Source of the DNA: Sulfitobacter sp.
Lineage (GTDB): Bacteria; Pseudomonadota; Alphaproteobacteria; Rhodobacterales; Rhodobacteraceae
Reading direction: 5' to 3'
Assembly (NCBI GenBank): GCA_024636395.1
Contig: JAGXHD010000129.1
Location: 1 to 7,221 of the forward strand
DNA length: 7,221 nucleotides
The first letter of the stretch is position 1; every line of letters begins with the position of its first letter. This document shows positions 1 to 6,376 of this stretch, in pieces. The notes beneath the pieces are model-generated. The model was not told the origin of the DNA, made no database searches, and saw only the letters and a program-made list of their open reading frames with translations. The position numbers and the translations under genes were made by a program.

Positions 1-822
1 ACAACCAACCTGACAGCGGGCGAACCTGCTGCGCAATCAGGTCTCATCGCATTGGGCGAGGAAGGGGTTCAGCTGCACCGTGCAGCGGTGCGTCTCGAGA
101 GCCTGGCACAGATTGAGCCCTCGCTGCTGGGCAGCTTTGCGACAGGACTGGAGATCGCGTCCGTCACGCTGCCGCTCTATGCCGAACTCGCGGGTTCGAC
201 CGCCACACTTGAAGAGATCGGATGCAGCCTGCCTTCCCCTCTGGCGACCGCTGCACGTTTCCGCGCGGCACCAACTCCCCTCAACCCCGCCAATGGGACA
301 TCTGTCGCAGCACTCTATCTCGGTCGGCTTCCCGCGACGGCCGGGCTTATTGATCCTGCCAGTCTAGAGTTTGCCGATTTGCTGGACATCAACATTTCAA
401 TCAAGCCGTTGCTGCTCCCCAGCATTAACATATCCGGCCTCACGATTCAGGCCCGCTCGCATGTGGCCATTGGACGGTCGCAGACAGAGACGATCACATT
501 CACACAGGCGGATATCACAAACGAAGATACCGTACGCTCTTTCGGCTCCGGTGAACTGGTGTCCCCAGCGATCATGGATCTGCTCTCTCCTGCCAACACA
601 GAGCTGCGCGTCAAGCCCGGTCAGGAAGGCTTGGTCGCCGGTGCGGCAGCGCCGCTCATGGCCACACTTCTCCAGCTGCTGCCGGGCAGATTACTCTCTG
701 GGTTGGCGGCCCCGCTTGACGGCGTGCTGGACGCAACACTGGCAGGTGCGGGGCTGGAGTTAGGCGCGGGAGAGCTGACGCTGACCGGTCATCACTGCGA
801 AACCGTGCGTCTGGTACGCTAG
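1..822 (+). CDS. Probable TadG-related (Flp pilus assembly-like) protein, C-terminal part
   Basis: The frame is open from base 1 to the TAG at 820-822, so 273 residues are visible and the start lies off the left edge; the TTG at 52 is an internal codon, not a convincing start. The visible part has no catalytic motif. It alternates short beta-like stretches with hydrophobic Leu/Ala/Gly-rich segments (around LLPSINISGLTIQARSHVAI and the C-terminal LLPGRLLSGLAAPLDGVLD). It ends in a segment with one Cys (GHHCETVRLVR). From memory, this matches the C-terminal half of Rhodobacteraceae TadG-related proteins: a 'LPLY-ELAG-TA-L--I-C' block, a 'GL-I-A-SHV-IG' block, and a final 'LGAGELTLTG--C---LV' block. 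Those proteins carry an N-terminal membrane anchor followed by an extracytoplasmic region. The family call is recognition without alignment. A generic surface or secreted protein is the alternative. Confidence 0.5.
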   Translation, partial: TTNLTAGEPAAQSGLIALGEEGVQLHRAAVRLESLAQIEPSLLGSFATGLEIASVTLPLYAELAGSTATLEEIGCSLPSPLATAARFRAAPTPLNPANGTSVAALYLGRLPATAGLIDPASLEFADLLDINISIKPLLLPSINISGLTIQARSHVAIGRSQTETITFTQADITNEDTVRSFGSGELVSPAIMDLLSPANTELRVKPGQEGLVAGAAAPLMATLLQLLPGRLLSGLAAPLDGVLDATLAGAGLELGAGELTLTGHHCETVRLVR

Positions 823-858
823 ATGCGCGAGCGATTGGTGATGGAGGGGTGTTGGTGT

Positions 859-896
859 GGATTGGCCAGGCGAATCTGTTCTAGCGTGGCCAATCC
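859..896. terminator. Inverted repeat between convergent genes, possible terminator
   Basis: GGATTGGCCA (859-868) and TGGCCAATCC (887-896) are perfect 10-bp reverse complements around an 18-nt loop. The element sits in the 90-bp gap between the stop of the TadG-like gene (822) and the stop of the convergent luxR-like gene (913). This position suits a bidirectional terminator. There is no T-run after either arm, so it is not a canonical intrinsic terminator; it could instead protect mRNA 3' ends or bind a protein. Confidence 0.5.
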
Positions 897-912
897 GGCA
901 CAGGAAGCCTCT

Positions 913-1488
913 TCAGGCGACTTGGCTTTGAGCAGGAATATCCGCTGGTTTCTTGCGGCCCGAAAGCGGCAGCACCGTGCGTGTGGAGATCTGCGCAGAA
1001 GCGTCCTCGGGTTCCTGCACCATCGAGCAAACTTCGTCGGTGACGAAAGCGATCAGCTGGTAGCGCGAGGCCAAACCAGACTTGCTGTAGATCCGGCCCA
1101 ATTGCGTTTTAACGGTTGCAAGGGCACAGCCCCGCATGTCCGCAATCTCACCGTTCGAAAATCCTTTAGCCACAAAAATAGCGACATCAGCCTCCGCCTG
1201 CGACAAGCCCCAGTGCGGTGCGTTGCGCAGAATCACAGTTTCCTTCGCCACTGGCTCGGAGGCGCCGGGCGCAAGCTTCTCTTTGCGCAAATTCTCCAGA
1301 TGCGCGCGCAGCTGCGTGAAGCTGACGTAGGCAACCGCGGCCGTGAGAGCGAAGAACAAGGCGAACAATCCGGAAATCAGCGCAGGGTTTGATGATGCTT
1401 CCGGCAGTGCGAAATTGACAACGACGAAGGTTTTTAAGCCAGCAATCGCGACAACGACTAAAATCCCCGAAACCCAAATACGCGACAT
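913..1488 (-). CDS. Membrane-anchored LuxR-type HTH regulator
   Basis: The 191-residue product is a probable transcription regulator tethered to the inner membrane. Two hydrophobic segments (about residues 5-27 and 37-57) suggest a hairpin of two membrane helices. A short charged linker follows (about 58-80), then a GerE/LuxR-type helix-turn-helix at about 94-152. Its hallmarks are the opening LSQAEADVAIFVAKGFSNGEIA, the recognition helix region ATVKTQLGRIYSKSGLASR, and a closing hydrophobic helix. A polar tail of about 40 residues ends the protein. No autoinducer-binding or receiver domain is present. The ATG at 1488 is preceded by AAGGAG with a 6-nt spacer (1495-1500 on the plus strand), which fixes the start. 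The gene converges on the TadG-like gene and diverges from the PaaX-type gene. The stimulus and targets cannot be read from sequence; direct sensing through the membrane segments is a guess. Confidence 0.85.
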   Translation of the reverse strand: MSRIWVSGILVVVAIAGLKTFVVVNFALPEASSNPALISGLFALFFALTAAVAYVSFTQLRAHLENLRKEKLAPGASEPVAKETVILRNAPHWGLSQAEADVAIFVAKGFSNGEIADMRGCALATVKTQLGRIYSKSGLASRYQLIAFVTDEVCSMVQEPEDASAQISTRTVLPLSGRKKPADIPAQSQVA

Positions 1489-1498
1489 GGAGTACTCC
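1489..1498. promoter_or_regulatory. 10-bp palindrome over the luxR-like gene's ribosome binding site
   Basis: GGAGTACTCC is a perfect palindrome directly upstream of the ATG of the membrane-anchored LuxR-type gene, and it overlaps that gene's AAGGAG ribosome binding site. A related half, GGAGTATT, recurs at 1530-1537, 41 bp away or roughly four helical turns. The pair could be an operator, possibly for autoregulation, but chance cannot be excluded. Confidence 0.3.
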
Positions 1499-1673
1499 TT
1501 TACTGTTTAAAGACAATGCCGACCATCGCGGAGTATTGTGGCGAAACTTGGCCATAAACTCATTTTTCTCGAATTGACGCCACGTCTACTCCGTTTGAAC
1601 ACCCCCAATCTTCCCGCGCCAGACGTTCCAAGAGCCATTCCCATCCCGCAGCAACCTGGCCCACCCTTGCGCG

Positions 1674-1702
1674 CTGGCACTCATCTGCAATGCCTCTATA
1701 TT
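1674..1702 (+). promoter_or_regulatory. Candidate sigma-70 promoter for the paaX-type gene
   Basis: CTGGCA (1674-1679, 4/6 to TTGACA) and TATATT (1697-1702, 5/6 to TATAAT) are separated by 17 bp. The predicted transcription start is near 1709, downstream of the ATG at 1690. This favours translation of the PaaX-type gene from 1720 or 1732. The rest of the 1489-1689 gap holds no other convincing promoter; a lone TTGACG at 1574-1579 lacks a good -10 partner. Confidence 0.35.
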
Positions 1703-1719
1703 GGCGCCAGCCCCGACCA

Positions 1720-2502
1720 ATGGATCATCCGATGCCCGCTGACGCCTACGACCAGACCAAGACAGCACTGCTCGCGATGGGCAGACAGCGGGTCTGGTCC
1801 CTGATGGCAACGCTGTTCGGCGATCTCGCACAGGCGGAGGGCAGCGCGATCGACGGGCCGGTACTCTCTAGCATCATGGCCGAGATGGACGTCCGGCCCG
1901 AGGCGGTGCGCGTGGCCCTTTACCGGCTGCGCAACGACGGCTGGATCACCTCCGAAAAGCACGGGCGCACGGGCCGTCATGCCCTGACTCCGACAAGCCG
2001 CACCGAGACGCGCCGCGCCTCAAAACGTATATATGCCAGCCCCGTTGCGCAACTCGACAGCTGGCAGCTTGTGCTGAGCGAAGACACGGAGGGCTCCGCT
2101 GCGATGATACGGAGCGGATTCGTGCCGCTGCTGCCCCGCGTCTATCTGGGGGGTGCCACGGCGCTGGCCCCCGCGGAGTGCCTTGCCCTGAAGGGTGCCA
2201 CGGTGCCCGATTGGCTTCACAGCCAGATTGCCCCCCTGATGCTCGAAGCGGAATACAACGCGCTGCTCCCGCCTTTGCAAAACGCCCACGACAGATTGGA
2301 GGCAGGCCAGCTGAACCCGTTGCAAACAGCCGTTCTACGCTGTCTGCTGGTGCACAACTGGCGGCGCATCTTGTTGCGCCATCCCGCGCTGCCGCGCGCG
2401 CTGCTGCCGGACGGCTGGCCGGGCCACCGCTGCCATGTTCTGGTGGATGCGCTTCTGGCGCGCTTTCCCCGCCCTGTAATCGAAGATATCGTGACGATCT
2501 GA
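1720..2502 (+). CDS. PaaX-family transcriptional regulator
   Basis: The protein is 260 residues from this start and resembles PaaX, the phenylacetyl-CoA-responsive repressor of phenylacetate catabolism. An N-terminal winged-helix-like domain includes VWSLMATLFGDLAQ and then RPEAVRVALYRLRNDGWITSEKHGR, the typical 'VR-AL-RL---GW' recognition segment. The C-terminal domain contains HNWRRILLRHPALPRALLPDGWPG, matching the conserved 'R----DP-LP--LLP-DWPG' block of the family. Possible starts are ATGs at 1690, 1720 and 1732, and none has a clear ribosome binding site. The candidate promoter at 1674-1702 and the usual distance from the N terminus to the LFGD block favour 1720 or 1732. No phenylacetate degradation gene is visible in the window, so the effector may differ. 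The gene diverges from the luxR-like gene and ends 48 bp before the RNase D gene. Confidence 0.85.
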   Translation: MDHPMPADAYDQTKTALLAMGRQRVWSLMATLFGDLAQAEGSAIDGPVLSSIMAEMDVRPEAVRVALYRLRNDGWITSEKHGRTGRHALTPTSRTETRRASKRIYASPVAQLDSWQLVLSEDTEGSAAMIRSGFVPLLPRVYLGGATALAPAECLALKGATVPDWLHSQIAPLMLEAEYNALLPPLQNAHDRLEAGQLNPLQTAVLRCLLVHNWRRILLRHPALPRALLPDGWPGHRCHVLVDALLARFPRPVIEDIVTI

Positions 2503-2550
2503 CCTCCGCGCGCTTCTCCCAGCTTTTTTACCCCCTATATAGAGTAAGAC

Positions 2551-3165
2551 ATGACAAACACCGTATACCAAAATGACCTGCCGGATGGCCTCGACCTCGG
2601 ACCGATGGTTGCCATCGATTGCGAAACGATGGGCCTGCACCCGCACCGCGACCGGCTGTGCGTGGTGCAGCTGTCGGGCGGTGACGGGCATGCACATCTG
2701 GTCCAGATCGCCCGCGGCCAAACGGAAGCACCCAATCTGTGCCGCCTGCTTGAAGATCCCGATGTGCTGAAGCTGTTCCATTTCGGCCGTTTCGACATCG
2801 CCGCTATGCTCAACGCTTTCGGCGCGGTCACGGCGCCAGTCTATTGCACCAAGATCGCGAGCCGCCTGATCCGGACCTTCACAGACCGCCATGGTCTCGC
2901 GAAACTGCTACAGGAACTGTTGAACGTCGACATCTCCAAACAGCAGCAGTCGAGCGACTGGGGCGCGCCCGAACTCACAAAAGCGCAGATCGATTATGCG
3001 GCCTCCGATGTCCTCTATCTCCACCAGCTGCGCGAGGTGCTCAACGGGATGCTGGTGCGCGAAGGGCGGATGGAGCTGGCGCAATCATGCTTCGACTTCC
3101 TGCCCGTGCGCGCGCAGCTAGATCTGGCAGGTTGGCCGGAAACGGACATCTTTGCCCACGCATGA
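2551..3165 (+). CDS. rnd: Ribonuclease D, short single-domain form
   Basis: A 204-residue 3'-5' exoribonuclease of the DEDDy family, cytoplasmic and probably acting in tRNA or structured-RNA 3' end trimming. Exo I is DCET (Asp23, Glu25), Exo II is FHFGRFD (Asp82), and Exo III is YAASDVLYL (Tyr149, Asp153), so all four acidic metal ligands and the Tyr are present. The C-terminal HRDC domains of the roughly 375-residue E. coli RNase D are missing; single-domain forms are common in alphaproteobacteria. The ATG at 2551 is preceded only by a weak GAGTAAG. The stop codon (TGA 3163-3165) overlaps the ribosome binding site of lptC, suggesting cotranscription with the Lpt genes. Confidence 0.93.
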   Translation: MTNTVYQNDLPDGLDLGPMVAIDCETMGLHPHRDRLCVVQLSGGDGHAHLVQIARGQTEAPNLCRLLEDPDVLKLFHFGRFDIAAMLNAFGAVTAPVYCTKIASRLIRTFTDRHGLAKLLQELLNVDISKQQQSSDWGAPELTKAQIDYAASDVLYLHQLREVLNGMLVREGRMELAQSCFDFLPVRAQLDLAGWPETDIFAHA

Positions 3166-3169
3166 GGAA
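3164..3169 (+). promoter_or_regulatory. Ribosome binding site that sets the lptC start
   Basis: GAGGAA lies 9 nt before the ATG at 3179 and overlaps the RNase D stop codon (TGAGGAA). It supports 3179 (or the adjacent ATG at 3182) over the upstream in-frame TTG at 3152, which would lie inside the RNase D gene with no such site. It also implies translational coupling between the two genes. Confidence 0.6.
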
Positions 3170-3178
3170 TATGGCGCC

Positions 3179-3775
3179 ATGATGCGGCCGGACCGCTATT
3201 CGCGCACCGTGGCGCTGCTTAAAGTGGCGTTCCCGCTGGCCGCACTGGCGCTGCTGTCAACCCTGTTCCTGCTGTCGCGCGCGATGGACACCGAAACCGT
3301 GATCCCCTTTGCGCACAAGGAGATCCAAGACCGCCTGCGTGACCAGCAGATCACCGGACCGTTCTTTTCCGGCACCACGGCGGACGGCGACCAGATGTCG
3401 TTCGCAGCCGAAAAGCTCATCACCGAGCGCGATCGCGTGGGCACAAACCGGGCCGAGGGCGTCCTCGCCAAAATGCAAACCGCGCAGGGCGCTACATTCC
3501 AGATCCAAGCCGATGTCGTCGAAATCGATATTGCGGGGGATACGGCGCTGATGACCGGTGATGTCTCGATGAACACCTCCACAGGCTACCTCATCAACAC
3601 CGCGCAGCTGAACGCGCTCATCTCATCGCTAGATGTCACCGCCCCGCAAAAAATAGAGGCAACAGGCCCGTTGGGCACCCTCACGGCCGGGCAGATGCGG
3701 GTCTTTTCACCAAAAGATGCCGCTGGTACGCAAATGGTTTTCAGTAGTGGTGTGAAGCTGATATATAAGCCGTAA
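3179..3775 (+). CDS. lptC: LptC, inner-membrane LPS transport protein
   Basis: From the ATG at 3179 the product is 198 residues, the usual size. LptC is a bitopic inner-membrane protein that takes lipopolysaccharide from the LptB2FG ABC transporter and passes it to periplasmic LptA. One N-terminal membrane helix (about residues 14-34, ALLKVAFPLAALALLSTLFL) follows a short basic cytoplasmic start. The rest is a periplasmic beta-jellyroll-type domain with the family-like ITGPFFSGTTADGDQMSFAA segment and a terminal SSGVKLIYKP strand. The gene sits directly before lptA (about 20 bp gap) and lptB. The family is poorly conserved in sequence, so gene order adds much of the confidence. Confidence 0.9.
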   Translation: MMRPDRYSRTVALLKVAFPLAALALLSTLFLLSRAMDTETVIPFAHKEIQDRLRDQQITGPFFSGTTADGDQMSFAAEKLITERDRVGTNRAEGVLAKMQTAQGATFQIQADVVEIDIAGDTALMTGDVSMNTSTGYLINTAQLNALISSLDVTAPQKIEATGPLGTLTAGQMRVFSPKDAAGTQMVFSSGVKLIYKP

Positions 3776-3795
3776 CAAAGTAAGAAAGATACGTG

Positions 3796-4290
3796 ATGAT
3801 GGGCCTTCGTTTGCTGCTGACAGCGCTTTTTGCAGCGCTCCTTTCGACTGGCGCAATGGCGCAGGGGGCCAGCGTCGCCTTTGGCACCATCGCCCAGGAT
3901 ACCAGCTTGCCTGTCGAAGTGACCTCGGACGATCTGTCGGTGGACCAGCAGACAGGCACTGCGATCTTTACCGGAAATGTGGTGATCGGTCAGGGCGATA
4001 TGCGCCTGTCAGCGAGCCGCGTGATGGTGGTCTACCGCGCCTCCGCCGAGGGCATCGCCAAGATGGAGGCGACAGGTGGCGTAACGCTGGTTTCGGGCAA
4101 TGATGCCGCCGAGGCGGAGCGCGCCGATTACAGCATAGACGAAGGCACCATCGTGATGAGTGGCAGCGTACTGCTTGCGCAAGGCGCCAGCGCACTCACC
4201 GCCGATACCATGACGATCCGACTGCGCGACGGCACGGCGCAAATGTCTGGAAACGTCCGGACACGCCTTCAAACGGGTACCGACAACTAG
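3796..4290 (+). CDS. lptA: LptA, periplasmic LPS transport protein
   Basis: A small periplasmic OstA-fold protein, 164 residues from this ATG, that forms the bridge carrying lipopolysaccharide between LptC and the outer-membrane LptD. The N terminus is a Sec signal peptide: MMGLRLLLTALFAALL followed by a likely signal peptidase I site at AMA|Q. The mature part shows repeated beta-strand units typical of the OstA/LptA domain: VEVTSDDLSVDQQTGTAIFT, GNVVIGQGDMRLSASRV and ADYSIDEGTIVMSGSVLL. GTG at 3793 and ATG at 3799 are alternative in-frame starts; a weak AAGAAAG lies 7 nt before 3796. The stop overlaps the lptB GTG by one base, indicating coupled translation. Confidence 0.92.
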   Translation: MMGLRLLLTALFAALLSTGAMAQGASVAFGTIAQDTSLPVEVTSDDLSVDQQTGTAIFTGNVVIGQGDMRLSASRVMVVYRASAEGIAKMEATGGVTLVSGNDAAEAERADYSIDEGTIVMSGSVLLAQGASALTADTMTIRLRDGTAQMSGNVRTRLQTGTDN

Positions 4291-5042
4291 TGCCAGATCT
4301 TACCGTCTCAGAAGGAAGTCCGGGCCTGCGCATCGCCCATTTGCGCAAATCCTACCGCAAGAAGATCGTAATCCGCGATTTCTCGATGGAGTTGATGCGC
4401 GGTGAAGTCGTGGCCCTTCTCGGCCCCAACGGCTCCGGCAAGACAACCACATTCTACGCCATCGCGGGCCTCGTAACACCTGAAGGTGGCACGGTCACGA
4501 TCGATGGTAAGGACGTCACCACCCTGCCGATGTACCGCCGCGCACAGCTTGGGATTGGATATCTGCCGCAGGAAATGAGCATTTTCCGCGGCCTGTCTGT
4601 GCAGGAAAACATCATGGCCGTTCTCGACATCGTCGAAAAGGACCGCCGCACCAAATTGCTGCGTCTCGACGAATTACTCAGCGAATTCTCCATCGAGCAT
4701 CTGCGCCGGGCCCCTGCAATGGCCCTGTCTGGCGGGGAGCGCAGACGGGTCGAAATCGCCCGCTGCCTTGCTGCCAACCCCAAATATCTCCTCCTCGACG
4801 AGCCGTTTGCGGGCGTCGATCCGATCTCCGTTGGCGATATCCGTCATCTGGTCTCCGACCTCAAGAAACGCGGCATCGGCGTCCTGATCACCGATCATAA
4901 CGTGCGCGAAACCCTCGAGATCGTAGATCGCGCCTATATCCTGCACGAAGGGCGCGTCCTGATGTCCGGCACGCCCGATGAAGTCGTCAACGACGGAGAT
5001 GTACGCCGCGTGTATCTTGGTGATAATTTTAAGATATCTTGA
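4290..5042 (+). CDS. lptB: LptB, LPS export ABC transporter ATPase
   Basis: The 250-residue cytoplasmic ATPase energises extraction of lipopolysaccharide from the inner membrane together with LptF and LptG, which are not in this window. All ABC motifs are intact: Walker A GPNGSGKT (45-52), Q-loop Gln94 (YLPQ), signature LSGGE (146-150), Walker B YLLLDE (166-171), D-loop GVDP and H-loop His203 (ITDHNVRETLEI). The LPQEMSIFRGLSV and DEPFAGVDPISV segments are characteristic of LptB rather than of related branched-chain amino-acid transporter ATPases. The start is GTG, overlapping the lptA stop (TAGTG), with no separate ribosome binding site, so translation is probably coupled to lptA. An N-terminal extension of about 12 residues precedes the first ABC strand. 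Confidence 0.96.
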   Translation: MPDLTVSEGSPGLRIAHLRKSYRKKIVIRDFSMELMRGEVVALLGPNGSGKTTTFYAIAGLVTPEGGTVTIDGKDVTTLPMYRRAQLGIGYLPQEMSIFRGLSVQENIMAVLDIVEKDRRTKLLRLDELLSEFSIEHLRRAPAMALSGGERRRVEIARCLAANPKYLLLDEPFAGVDPISVGDIRHLVSDLKKRGIGVLITDHNVRETLEIVDRAYILHEGRVLMSGTPDEVVNDGDVRRVYLGDNFKIS

Positions 5043-5084
5043 GCAAGTTACCGCGCCGCTACGGCCTGCATCCGTCATAAATGA

Positions 5085-5114
5085 TTGACTTTCAACAGGC
5101 TCTGCACGTCTAAT
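5085..5114 (+). promoter_or_regulatory. Sigma-70-type promoter for hpf-ptsN
   Basis: TTGACT (5085-5090, 5/6 match) and TCTAAT (5109-5114, 5/6 match) are separated by 18 bp. The predicted transcription start is about 5120-5122. This gives a leader of roughly 160 nt before the hpf ATG and lets hpf-ptsN be expressed separately from the Lpt genes. It is the best promoter match in the window. Confidence 0.6.
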
Positions 5115-5147
5115 CAGGTATGGCGACATTGCTGTGCACGTATGAAC

Positions 5148-5177
5148 CGGCCGCGCCACCTTCGGGTGGGATGGCCG
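5148..5177 (+). ncRNA. Two-tier UUCG hairpin in the hpf leader
   Basis: An outer stem CGGCC (5148-5152)/GGCCG (5173-5177) encloses a 3x3 internal loop and an inner stem CCACC (5156-5160)/GGTGG (5165-5169), capped by the very stable C(UUCG)G tetraloop. It starts about 28 nt after the predicted transcription start and lies about 106 nt before the hpf ATG, with no T-run, so it is not a terminator. A second, weaker nested structure lies nearer the gene: TCCGG 5221-5225 with CCGGA 5257-5261, around GCCC 5231-5234 with GGGC 5241-5244. I do not recognise a named riboswitch. It may stabilise the mRNA, bind a protein, or be part of a small RNA. Confidence 0.45.
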
Positions 5178-5283
5178 ATTCCAATCTGGTGCCAGCAGCC
5201 ATTCCAAAGCATCCGACTGCTCCGGCCGTCGCCCTTGATCGGGCAAGCCTGCGGGTCCGGATAACACACCTGAAGGAGACACC

Positions 5284-5850
5284 ATGCGGTACCAAATCAG
5301 CGGAAAACAAATCGACATCGGCGACGCCCTGCAAACCCACGTAAAAACCGAACTCGACGTTGCGGTGCAGAAATACGCTGAACGACCGACTGACGCGCTG
5401 GTGATTTTTTCGAAAGCCGCACATGAATATATCTGTGAAGCGACTGTGCATCTCTCCACCGGACTCACGGCCTCCGCAAAAGCCCACGCGACGGAAATCT
5501 ACGCAGCGTTTGACGCGTGCAGCGAAAAAATGGAAAAGCAACTGCGGCGGTACAAGCGCAGGTTGAAAGATCACCACCGCGAGCGTGCGACCCCTGTTGA
5601 ACTTTTGGGCGCTTCGACGTATATCCTCGCATCAGAACAGGACACAGGCGCGGACGAGCCGGACACACTCCAGCCGATGATCATCGCCGAGATGCAGACG
5701 CAGATTGCAACTTTGTCTGTCGGTGAAGCGGTCATGCAGATGGAGCTTTCGGGCGCTCCGGTACTAGTGTTCAAAAAAGAGGGTAAGGTCGGGGTCAATG
5801 TCGTGTATCGCCGCGATGACGGAAACATCGGCTGGATTGACCCTGCATAG
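5284..5850 (+). CDS. hpf: Long-form ribosome hibernation-promoting factor
   Basis: A 188-residue long-form HPF (S30AE/YfiA family). The N-terminal domain (about 1-105) binds the 30S subunit at the decoding region; it begins MRYQISGKQIDIGDALQTHV and ends in a basic helix (EKQLRRYKRRLKDHHRER). A variable linker (about 106-130) leads to the C-terminal dimerisation domain (about 131-188), with SVGEAVMQMELSGAPVLVFK and VVYRRDDGNIGWIDP, which in this family pairs two ribosomes into inactive 100S particles. The ATG at 5284 has a strong AAGGAG 5 nt upstream (5273-5278). The gene has its own promoter and a structured leader, and is followed 54 bp later by ptsN. Gammaproteobacterial HPF is much shorter; this long form is the usual one outside that group. 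Confidence 0.95.
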   Translation: MRYQISGKQIDIGDALQTHVKTELDVAVQKYAERPTDALVIFSKAAHEYICEATVHLSTGLTASAKAHATEIYAAFDACSEKMEKQLRRYKRRLKDHHRERATPVELLGASTYILASEQDTGADEPDTLQPMIIAEMQTQIATLSVGEAVMQMELSGAPVLVFKKEGKVGVNVVYRRDDGNIGWIDPA

Positions 5851-5904
5851 AGAAGCAGTTATGCGCGCGCCAAGACGCACGCTTAGTGAAGGGCAGACAG
5901 AGAC

Positions 5905-6369
5905 ATGAACTTCGAAAAGCTTCTTACGCCCCAGGCGGTGAAAGTGCTCTCGTCGACCACCAGTAAAAAACGGCTCTTGTCAGAGCTCGGTGAGCTGGCC
6001 GCAAGTGCCTACGGCCTTGATGCCGCAGAAGTGCTCGAATCCCTGCTTGCCCGCGAAGCACTGGGGCCCACGGGTGTGGGCCGCGGTGTGGCCTTGCCCC
6101 ACGCCCGCCTCGATGGCGTGACTAAGGTGACGGGACTTTTCGTGCTGCTTGAAAAGCCGGTCGATTTCGGATCGGTCGACCGTCAGCCGGTCGATATCAC
6201 CTTTGCGCTATTCGCCCCCGAGGATGCAGGTGTGGAGCACCTTAAGGCGCTGGCGCTCGTCTCGCGCACGCTGCGCGACACCGCGATCTGCGCCAAGCTG
6301 CGCTCGAACCCCAGCGCAAGCACACTCTACACGATCCTGACAGAGTTCGAAGGCATCAAAGCAGCGTAA
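5905..6369 (+). CDS. ptsN: PtsN, EIIA component of the nitrogen PTS
   Basis: The 154-residue EIIA-Ntr protein is the last phosphate acceptor of the regulatory PTS-Ntr chain (PtsP to NPr to PtsN); it controls other proteins by binding rather than transporting sugar. The conserved phosphorylation-site block GRGVALPHARLDGV is present, with His66 as the phosphorylated residue. MNFEKLLTPQAV, EDAGVEHLKALALVSRTLRD and the preceding DITFALFAP strand also match the PTS EIIA type-2 fold over its full length. The start ATG is preceded by a weak GAAGGG 11 nt upstream. ptsN lies 54 bp after hpf and is probably cotranscribed. The usual downstream partners in enterobacteria (rapZ, npr) do not follow; a convergent gene does. 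Confidence 0.95.
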   Translation: MNFEKLLTPQAVKVLSSTTSKKRLLSELGELAASAYGLDAAEVLESLLAREALGPTGVGRGVALPHARLDGVTKVTGLFVLLEKPVDFGSVDRQPVDITFALFAPEDAGVEHLKALALVSRTLRDTAICAKLRSNPSASTLYTILTEFEGIKAA

Positions 6370-6376
6370 GCCCGGG

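Noticed and set aside
823..1392. Plus-strand reading frame of 189 codons
   Set aside because: It lies antisense to the luxR-like gene, which has a clear HTH domain and ribosome binding site; the plus-strand translation shows no recognisable domain and is rich in Arg and Cys, as shadow frames in G+C-rich DNA are.
2524..2541. T-run and TATATA upstream of the RNase D gene, possible terminator or promoter
   Set aside because: No hairpin precedes the T-run, and no acceptable -35 box lies about 17 bp before TATATA (4/6), so neither call is supported.
2335..2892. Minus-strand reading frame of 185 codons over the paaX-type and RNase D genes
   Set aside because: It overlaps conserved coding sequence of both genes in antisense and has no domain or ribosome binding site.
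3152..3178. Upstream TTG start for lptC
   Set aside because: It would overlap the RNase D gene and has no ribosome binding site, whereas GAGGAA is well placed for the ATG at 3179.
5055..5065. Small hairpin GCCG-CTA-CGGC after lptB as a terminator
   Set aside because: Only a 4-bp stem with a 3-nt loop and no T-run; too weak to call.
4674..5468. Minus-strand reading frame of 264 codons across the lptB end, leader and hpf start
   Set aside because: It is antisense to two well-identified genes and a promoter, with no recognisable motif, so it is best explained as a shadow of lptB and hpf codon usage.
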